NCBI GenBank assembly: GCA_014656015.1
Contig: BNBP01000044.1
Coordinates: 1 to 54,806, forward strand
From: Streptomyces griseoaurantiacus
GTDB taxonomy: Bacteria; Actinomycetota; Actinomycetes; Streptomycetales; Streptomycetaceae
Length of the DNA stretch: 54,806 nt
Reading direction: 5' to 3'
The notes under the pieces are model-generated. The model was not told the origin of the DNA. It searched no databases and saw only the letters and a list, made by a program, of their open reading frames with translations. The position numbers were made by a program, and so were the translations under genes. Shown here piece by piece: positions 49,525 through 54,806 of this stretch (position 1 is the first letter of the stretch; each line of letters starts with the position of its first letter).

Positions 49525-50586
49525 TCAGAAGTCGAACCGCTCGATGTTTCCCTTGTCGAACACCTGCGGCTTGCCGAGGGTGATCACGCCGTCCTCGTCG
49601 ATGGTGTACTCGCCCATGTCGCCGGCCTTGAAGGTCTCGCCGCGCCTGCCGGTGATCCGCCCGGAGGACAGCGCGAGGGCCGTGCGGGCGGTGAGCTCGC
49701 CGAGCTTGGCCGGGTCCCACAGTGCGAACGCCTCGACCGTGCCGTCCTCGACGTACGCGCGCATCTCGTTGGGCGTGCCCAGGCCGGTGACCCGCACCTT
49801 GCCCTTGTGGGCGGCGGAACCGGAGACCACGCGCGCGGCGGCCTCGATGCCGATGGTCGTCGGGGAGATGATGCCCTTGAGGTCGGGGTACTTCCGCAGC
49901 AGGCGCCGGGTCTCCTCGGCGGACTTGTCCGGGTCGTCGTCGCCGTAGGCGATCTCGACCAGTTCGACGTCCTTGTGCTCGGGCTTGTCCAGCTCGTCCT
50001 TCATGCAGTCGATCCAGGAGTTCTGGTTCTCCGCGCCCTCGGAGCCGGACAGGATCGCGATCCGCCCCCGGTCGCCGATCTGTTCGGCCATGAGCCGCAC
50101 CTGGGTGCGGCCGAGGTCCTCCGCCGATGCCTGGGAGACGAACACGTCGCGGCATTCCGGGCGGGTGTCGGAATCGTAGGTCACGACGGTGACACCCTGC
50201 TTCATCGCCTTCTTCAACTCGGTGCACAGCTTGGCCGGATGCACCGCGGAGACGGCCAGGGCGTCGACCTCCTGCCGCCTGAGCATCTTGATGTACGAGT
50301 TCTGTCCGATCGTGTCGGTGGCGTTGCTGGAGCCGAAGTCCTCGTAGACGGAGCCGAGTTCCTCGACGACCGTCTTGGCACCGAGGTCGGCGTTGGTGAA
50401 GTACAGGTTGTTGTCGCGCTGTTTGGGCAGGAAGGCGACCGTCAGGCCCGTCCTCGTGGAGGAGTCGGGCTCCGCCGTCGCGTCCCGGTCGCCGTCGCCC
50501 TCGGCGCCGCAGGCAGTGAGCGCCGCGGTGAGGGAGACGGCCGCGGCCAGGGCGACACAGGTACGACGGACGTTCGGCGAGCGCAT
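49525..50586 (-). CDS. Orphan sugar-binding lipoprotein (rhamnose/RhaS type)
   Basis: This 353-residue protein is a periplasmic-binding-protein family 4 type lipoprotein with lipobox LTAC at about 23-26. The mature part has VAFLPKQRDNNLYFTNADLG, VDALAVSAVHPAKL, VTYDSDTRPECRDVFVSQA and a C-terminal GDMGEYTIDEDGVI, typical of rhamnose-type ABC binding proteins. No permease, ATPase or rhamnose isomerase gene is nearby, so it either serves a distant importer or senses a sugar. Upstream inverted repeats suggest sugar-dependent control. Confidence 0.88.
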   Translation of the reverse strand: MRSPNVRRTCVALAAAVSLTAALTACGAEGDGDRDATAEPDSSTRTGLTVAFLPKQRDNNLYFTNADLGAKTVVEELGSVYEDFGSSNATDTIGQNSYIKMLRRQEVDALAVSAVHPAKLCTELKKAMKQGVTVVTYDSDTRPECRDVFVSQASAEDLGRTQVRLMAEQIGDRGRIAILSGSEGAENQNSWIDCMKDELDKPEHKDVELVEIAYGDDDPDKSAEETRRLLRKYPDLKGIISPTTIGIEAAARVVSGSAAHKGKVRVTGLGTPNEMRAYVEDGTVEAFALWDPAKLGELTARTALALSSGRITGRRGETFKAGDMGEYTIDEDGVITLGKPQVFDKGNIERFDF

Positions 50587-50635
50587 GACGCAAGTCCTCT
50601 ACGGGAGCTGGGAGTTATGCCGCGCTGACACGGCG

Positions 50636-50669
50636 TGAAAGGTTTCAATGTGATCTACCGGACGGTAGA
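50636..50669. promoter_or_regulatory. Two inverted repeats before the orphan binding-protein gene
   Basis: TGAAA-GG-TTTCA (50636-50647) fits a LacI-type half-site pair. TCTACCG-GA-CGGTAGA (50654-50669) is a perfect 7-2-7 repeat of TetR-operator style. The remainder of the gap to 50930 has no gene signal. Confidence 0.55.
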
Positions 50670-50930
50670 CAGGCCGACTGACACGCGTCAAACGATCTTG
50701 AAGCGATACTGGTCGGAACTCGTGAAGGTGCGCTCACACGCCCTGCACCGGAGGCTGCTTCACGACACCCGGAGGAGCCGTCCAAAGCAGCACTTTCCCG
50801 CCCCGCGTGAATCGTTCAAGCGAGGACCCGCCGTGCTGGGCACGGCACCCGCCGCGGAGACCGCCGGATGCCGGCCGGGCGGCGAACGGCCGAAATGCGC
50901 CGTCCCCGGCGCGCGGTGAGGTGGTGACCC

Positions 50931-52586
50931 TCACTCCGCGCGGTGGGCGAGGAGCAACGCGATGTCGTCCGCGTTGCCGGCGGGATCGGCGACGGCGGTG
51001 AGCAGGTGGTCGGCGAGCGTCTCGAGCGGGGCGGGCGCGGACTGGAGGCACCGCAGCAGTGCCGTCTTGCCCACCTGGATGTCGGCCGTCCGGGACTCCA
51101 CCAGGCCGTCGGTGCACAGCACCATCGTGGCGCCCGCCTCGAACGGGATGCGGGTGCTGGGGCTGTCCTCCTCCGGGAACGGTCCGAGCGGCATGCCGCC
51201 GGGCACCGGGTACCAGGCGCAGTGCCCGTCCGCGTGCCGCACCAGTGGGCCGAGGTGCCCGGCGCGGACCACCTCGGCCTCGTCGGCGGCGGGGTCGAGG
51301 ACGGCGAGGGCGCACGTGGCGAAGCGGTCCGTGCCCAGCTCGGCGAGGAACCTCCCCGCCCGGCTGAGCGCGGCCCGCGCCGAGTGCCCCTCGGCGAGGT
51401 AGGCCCGCAGGGCCGTGCGCAGTTGCCCCATCACGGCGGCGGCGTGCACGTCGTGCCCCTGGACGTCGCCGATGACGAGGGCGGTGCGGCCGTGGGAGAG
51501 GTGCACGGCGTCGTACCAGTCGCCGCCGACCTCGTGCGCGAACGGCGCCGGGCGGTACCGGGCGGCGAGGGTGAGTGCGGACGTCTGCGGCAGTCGCGCC
51601 GGGAGCATGCTGGTCTGCAGCCCGGCGGCCATCTCCCGGGTGCGGTCGTAGAGCAGCGCGCGTTGCAGCGACTGGGCGATCGTCCCGCTGAGGGCGAGCA
51701 GCACGGTGCGCAGTTGCGGCGGGAAGGCGCCGCCCTCGGAGGCCAGACCGACCGCGCCGAAGGTGCGCCCCTGGGCGGTCAGCGGGAGGACGGCGTAGCC
51801 GACGCGGTCGTGCGGGGGCAGCAGGCGGCGCAGTTGCGGGTATCCGTCGAGCAGGGCGGCGTGGTCGAGGAAGACGGGCCGGCCCGTGCGGATCGCCTCG
51901 CTCAGCGGCAGCGGGTCCTCCACCCGGCTCATGCGCAGCGCGCGCACCGCCGGGGCCGGGAAGCCGCGGGAGGACAGCAGCAGCACATGACCGTGGTCCT
52001 CGCAGCACACCGCGACGCTCCGGACCGCCGCGGGTCCGAGCAGCCCCGCCCGCACGAGGGCCTCGGTGACCTCCTCGACGGTGGCGGCCTGCGTGAGCGC
52101 GGTGGTGAGCTGCTGCACGAGGTCGGCGTGGCGGGCGCCGGTGGGGTCCGCCGTGTGGGACTCACGGGCCTCCACGTCGGGCCGGGCGTCGCGGACGACG
52201 CCCACCACGCGCTGGAGGTGCCCCTCGGTGTCGCGCACCACCCGGCCCTGCGCATGGGTCCAGCGGGCGTCGCCCTCGGCGTGCCGCAGCCGGAAGTAGA
52301 GGCTGAAGGAGGTCTCCCGGTCCAGTGCGCGGCGCGCCTCGGCGAACACCCTGGGCATGTCCTGGGCGAGCACCCGGGCGGCCAGCGCCTCCGGGTGCTC
52401 CTCGCACTCCTCGCGGGTCAGGCCGAGCACGGCCCTCGCCGTGGCGTCGCAGTGCAGCCGGCCGGCCGCCGGTTCCCACACGACACCGCCGACCCCGACG
52501 AACGCGGGCACCCCGGCGAGCGCCGTCCCCGCGCCGTCACCGAGGCCGTCTCCACCATCGACTTTCATTCCGGACATCTCTGCCAT
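50931..52586 (-). CDS. SpoIIE/PP2C serine phosphatase with PAS and GAF sensor domains
   Basis: This 551-residue protein has a PAS domain (VGGVVWEPAAGRLHCDATAR, with PAC region, about 28-145), a GAF domain (about 155-315) and a PP2C/SpoIIE phosphatase (FAHEVGGDWYDAVHL, VIGDVQGHDVHAA, MVLCTDGLVESR, DDIALLLAHR, about 330-551). The metal-binding aspartates are kept. Unlike the enzyme at 41895 it lacks the HATPase domain. It probably dephosphorylates an anti-sigma antagonist in response to a small ligand or redox signal. ATG at 52586 follows GGAGGCGGAGA. Confidence 0.92.
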   Translation of the reverse strand: MAEMSGMKVDGGDGLGDGAGTALAGVPAFVGVGGVVWEPAAGRLHCDATARAVLGLTREECEEHPEALAARVLAQDMPRVFAEARRALDRETSFSLYFRLRHAEGDARWTHAQGRVVRDTEGHLQRVVGVVRDARPDVEARESHTADPTGARHADLVQQLTTALTQAATVEEVTEALVRAGLLGPAAVRSVAVCCEDHGHVLLLSSRGFPAPAVRALRMSRVEDPLPLSEAIRTGRPVFLDHAALLDGYPQLRRLLPPHDRVGYAVLPLTAQGRTFGAVGLASEGGAFPPQLRTVLLALSGTIAQSLQRALLYDRTREMAAGLQTSMLPARLPQTSALTLAARYRPAPFAHEVGGDWYDAVHLSHGRTALVIGDVQGHDVHAAAVMGQLRTALRAYLAEGHSARAALSRAGRFLAELGTDRFATCALAVLDPAADEAEVVRAGHLGPLVRHADGHCAWYPVPGGMPLGPFPEEDSPSTRIPFEAGATMVLCTDGLVESRTADIQVGKTALLRCLQSAPAPLETLADHLLTAVADPAGNADDIALLLAHRAE

Positions 52587-52725
52587 TCTCCGCCTCCGGC
52601 GCCGGAGGGCACGTCGGCGCGGGCCCGGCACACCCCGGAGGGCACGCCGGAGAGCCCTGCGGAGCACTCCCCCGCTGGTCCCGGACTCGTGGCCGCACTG
52701 GCGCCCGGCCGGAACTGTGCTACCG

Positions 52726-52753
52726 TTGACCTTGTTGCAGTTTTGGTTACCAG
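52726..52753 (+). promoter_or_regulatory. Promoter and long leader of the cold-shock gene
   Basis: TTGACC (52726-52731), 16 nt and TACCAG (52748-52753) would start a leader of about 160 nt that is AT-richer than its surroundings (52735-52860). Long structured leaders are typical of cspA-type genes. No gene is seen between 52587 and 52919. Confidence 0.5.
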
Positions 52754-52919
52754 AGGCTTCGAGTGCTCTTCCGACCTTCGTCGACGGGCACTTTTTTCGT
52801 TTCCGGGGCCTTCGGATTTCATTACATCCGGGGTCTTCCGAGTCTTCGGTCGGGTAAATCGTCGCTGCGGCGCCGGTCCGCACACGCGGCTCCGGGCACT
52901 GCCCCAAAGGAGATTCAAC

Positions 52920-53123
52920 ATGGCATCTGGCACCGTGAAGTGGTTCAACTCGGAAAAGGGTTTTGGCTTCATCGAGCAGGACGGTGGCGGCGCCGACGTC
53001 TTCGCCCACTACTCGAACATCGCCACCTCCGGCTTCCGTGAGCTTCAGGAGGGCCAGAAGGTGACCTTCGACGTCACGCAGGGCCAGAAGGGCCCGCAGG
53101 CCGAGAACATCGTTCCTGCCTGA
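52920..53123 (+). CDS. Cold-shock protein (CspA family)
   Basis: This 67-residue single cold-shock domain has RNP1 KGFGFIEQ (13-20) and RNP2 DVFAHYS (26-32), the usual nucleic-acid-binding faces. It is full length for the family. AAAGGAG lies 8 nt before the ATG. It probably acts as an RNA chaperone and antiterminator. A strong terminator follows and then a DEAD-box helicase gene, a common functional pairing in cold adaptation. Confidence 0.97.
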   Translation: MASGTVKWFNSEKGFGFIEQDGGGADVFAHYSNIATSGFRELQEGQKVTFDVTQGQKGPQAENIVPA

Positions 53124-53141
53124 CGCCGAGGCGTTCTTTAC

Positions 53142-53178
53142 GGCTGGGACCCGCACTCCTGGGGTGCGGGTCCCAGCC
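53142..53178 (+). terminator. Terminator of the cold-shock gene
   Basis: GGCTGGGACCCGCAC (53142-53156) and GTGCGGGTCCCAGCC (53164-53178) form a perfect 15-bp stem with a 7-nt loop, 18 nt after the stop. Confidence 0.85.
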
Positions 53179-53309
53179 CGTTGTATGTCTTCAGCTCATT
53201 CGCTCGTCCCCATATCCGTCGGCGTCCGTCCGACGTCTCTTCGGCTCATTCTTGCGATTCCCCCACGGCCGGTCACCGGCCGGCCGACGGCACCCTCGTG
53301 CCGCGGGAA

Positions 53310-53338
53310 TTCCTCGATACGTGCCGCATCGAGGAAGG
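53310..53338 (+). promoter_or_regulatory. Hairpin that encloses the helicase Shine-Dalgarno
   Basis: TTCCTCGAT (53310-53318) pairs perfectly with ATCGAGGAA (53328-53336), 9 bp with a 9-nt loop. The ribosome binding site GAGGAAGG (53331-53338) is 5 nt before the ATG and is mostly inside the stem, so the hairpin could limit translation. Confidence 0.65.
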
Positions 53339-53343
53339 CCCGC

Positions 53344-54806
53344 ATGAATCGTCCTGCCCGTACCGACAACCGTTCCGCCCGCAGCCGTCGGCCCCGTCCC
53401 CAGCGGGCGGGAGGCCAGCAGGCTTCCGGGAGCGCCCCGCGCTCGGGGGGCCAGGGTTCCGGCCGCGGCGGCCGCGGACGCGCCTCCGCCCCGCACGGGG
53501 AGTTCGCCCTTCCGGCGACCGTCACCCCGGCGCTCCCGGCGGTCGAGTCCTTCGAGGAGCTGGACCTGCCCGCGCGGCTGCTGACCACCCTCTCCGCGCA
53601 GGGCATGTCCGCGCCCTTCCCGATCCAGGCCGCGACGCTGCCGAACTCGCTGGCCGGACGTGACGTCCTGGGCCGCGGGCGGACGGGCTCGGGCAAGACC
53701 CTCGCCTTCGGGCTCGCGCTGCTGGCCCGTACGCACGGGCAGCGGGCCGAGCCGCGGTATCCGCTGGCCCTCGTCCTCGTCCCCACCCGGGAGCTGGCGC
53801 AGCAGGTCACGGCCGCCCTCACCCCCTACGCCAAGGCCCTCGGGCTGCGGCTCACCACGGTGGTCGGTGGCATGTCGCTGGGCCGGCAGGCGAGCGCGCT
53901 GCGGGGCGGGGCCGAGGTCGTGGTCGCCACGCCCGGCCGCCTCAAGGACCTGATCGACCGCGACGACTGCCGGCTGGACAGTGTCGCCCTCACCGTCCTG
54001 GACGAGGCCGACCAGATGACCGACATGGGATTCATGCCCCAGGTCACCGCGCTCCTCGACCGGACCCGCCCGGACGGCCAGCGGCTGCTGTTCTCCGCGA
54101 CCCTGGACCGCAACGTCGACCGGCTCGTGCGGCGCTACCTGCACGACCCGGTGGTCCACTCCGTGGACCCCGCGGCGGGTGCGGTCACCACGATGGAGCA
54201 CCACGTGCTGCACGTGGACGACGAGGACAAGCACGCCACCACGGCGCGGATCGCCGCGCGCGAGGGGCGCGTCATCATGTTCCTCGACACCAAGCACGCG
54301 GCCGACCGGCTGGCCAAGAAGCTGCTGGCGGTCGGGGTGCGCGCCGCGGCGCTGCACGGCGGGAAGTCGCAGTCGCAGCGCACCCGCACGCTGGCCCAGT
54401 TCAAGGACGGCAACGTCACCGCGCTGATCGCGACGAACGTCGCGGCCCGCGGCATCCACGTCGACGACCTGGACCTCGTGGTCAACGTCGACCCGCCGGG
54501 CGACCACAAGGACTATCTGCACCGCGGCGGGCGCACGGCGCGCGCGGGCGAGTCCGGCACGGTGGTCACCCTGGTGCTCCCGCACCAGCGGCGGGAGATG
54601 ACCCGTCTGATGGCGGACGCGGGGATCACGCCGCGGACGACGCGGGTGCGGGCCGACGAGCCCGTGGCGGCGGAGTGGGAGCGGATCACCGGGGCGCGCG
54701 AGCCCTCGGGTGTGCCGGTCGTCCTCCCGGCGCCCGCCGCGCCGGAGGAGCGCCGGCGCGGGTCGGCGCCCCGTCGCGGCCGACGCGGCGGCACGGGACG
54801 CGGCCG
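53344..54806 (+). CDS. DEAD-box ATP-dependent RNA helicase, 3' end missing
   Basis: The frame is open to the window edge (487 codons seen). After an Arg/Gly-rich basic tail (1-50) come a Q-motif region (FEELDLPARLL...PFPIQAA), motif I GRTGSGKT (about 112-119), Ia PTRELAQQ, TPGRL, motif II DEAD (about 220-223), SAT, and the C-terminal helicase lobe with FLDTKHAADRLAKK, IATNVAARGIHVDD and HRGGRTARAG. The tail is again Arg/Gly-rich (RRRGSAPRRGRRGG). It would unwind structured RNA, and the neighbouring cold-shock gene and SD-covering hairpin suggest cold or RNA-structure control. Confidence 0.95.
   Translation, partial: MNRPARTDNRSARSRRPRPQRAGGQQASGSAPRSGGQGSGRGGRGRASAPHGEFALPATVTPALPAVESFEELDLPARLLTTLSAQGMSAPFPIQAATLPNSLAGRDVLGRGRTGSGKTLAFGLALLARTHGQRAEPRYPLALVLVPTRELAQQVTAALTPYAKALGLRLTTVVGGMSLGRQASALRGGAEVVVATPGRLKDLIDRDDCRLDSVALTVLDEADQMTDMGFMPQVTALLDRTRPDGQRLLFSATLDRNVDRLVRRYLHDPVVHSVDPAAGAVTTMEHHVLHVDDEDKHATTARIAAREGRVIMFLDTKHAADRLAKKLLAVGVRAAALHGGKSQSQRTRTLAQFKDGNVTALIATNVAARGIHVDDLDLVVNVDPPGDHKDYLHRGGRTARAGESGTVVTLVLPHQRREMTRLMADAGITPRTTRVRADEPVAAEWERITGAREPSGVPVVLPAPAAPEERRRGSAPRRGRRGGTGRG

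Noticed and set aside
53191..54585. Minus-strand open frame opposite the DEAD-box helicase
   Set aside because: All helicase motifs are on the plus strand; the antisense translation is low complexity.
1..54806. tRNA, rRNA, CRISPR arrays, insertion sequences, prophage or attachment sites
   Set aside because: No cloverleaf, rRNA core, regularly spaced repeats, transposase or integrase was found on either strand.

Overview
The window is very GC-rich, packed with genes that use strong GC-third-position codons, GTG starts, ATGA/GTGA overlaps and leaderless promoters. It carries ECF sigma factors, SpoIIE-type phosphatases with ATPase domains, ABC sugar importers without an ATPase gene, and many secreted polysaccharide hydrolases. 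All this points to a Streptomyces chromosome, probably an accessory or arm-proximal part because regulators and catabolic islands dominate. I found no tRNA, rRNA, CRISPR array, insertion sequence or attachment site.

Left end (1-6.7 kb): a minus-strand operon encodes a family III CoA-transferase, a short citrate-synthase-fold citryl-CoA-lyase-like protein, a LigB/LigA extradiol dioxygenase and an MDR reductase cut by the window edge. It is followed by an IclR regulator and a divergent TRZ/ATZ-type amidohydrolase. A shared 17-bp element lies before both transcription units, which suggests one regulon for an aromatic or N-heterocyclic substrate with a CoA-dependent lower pathway. From 6.7 to 8.2 kb an SDR/TetR pair faces twin 20-bp palindromes.

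8.3-26 kb: two coupled secreted GH76 alpha-1,6-mannanases; an ECF sigma factor with a membrane partner; a bile-acid/sodium-symporter-family carrier with a TetR; a hydrolase/cupin/TetR group; a secreted GH31 glycosidase with two inserted carbohydrate-binding modules; an AraC-type regulator; a GAPDH; and a TetR/MFS drug-export pair.

26-33 kb: the most coherent system, made of a DeoR regulator, a secreted GH114 endo-alpha-1,4-polygalactosaminidase, a complete sugar-binding lipoprotein plus two permeases, and a cytoplasmic GH4 alpha-galactosidase-like enzyme. The set fits uptake and breakdown of an alpha-1,4-linked galactose/galactosamine polymer such as fungal galactosaminogalactan.

33-50.6 kb: a small Cys-rich protein, an SDR, a broken ABC ATPase, a secreted GH54 arabinofuranosidase with duplicated ricin-type lectin domains, a DUF305-like membrane protein, an AhpD-like protein with its ECF41 sigma factor and a matching promoter, a two-domain peptidoglycan hydrolase, a large SpoIIE phosphatase, a xylanase/acetyl-xylan-esterase pair (xlnB-axeA) behind a CGAAA-type operator array, a HAD phosphatase, a GDSL lipase and an orphan rhamnose-type binding lipoprotein.

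Right end (50.9-54.8 kb): a second PAS/GAF/SpoIIE phosphatase, a cold-shock protein with a long leader and strong terminator, and a DEAD-box helicase whose ribosome binding site lies inside a hairpin. This pair looks like a cold-response module. Overall the locus joins plant-wall enzymes (xylanase, esterase, arabinofuranosidase), fungal-wall enzymes (GH76, GH114/GH4) and stress regulators.
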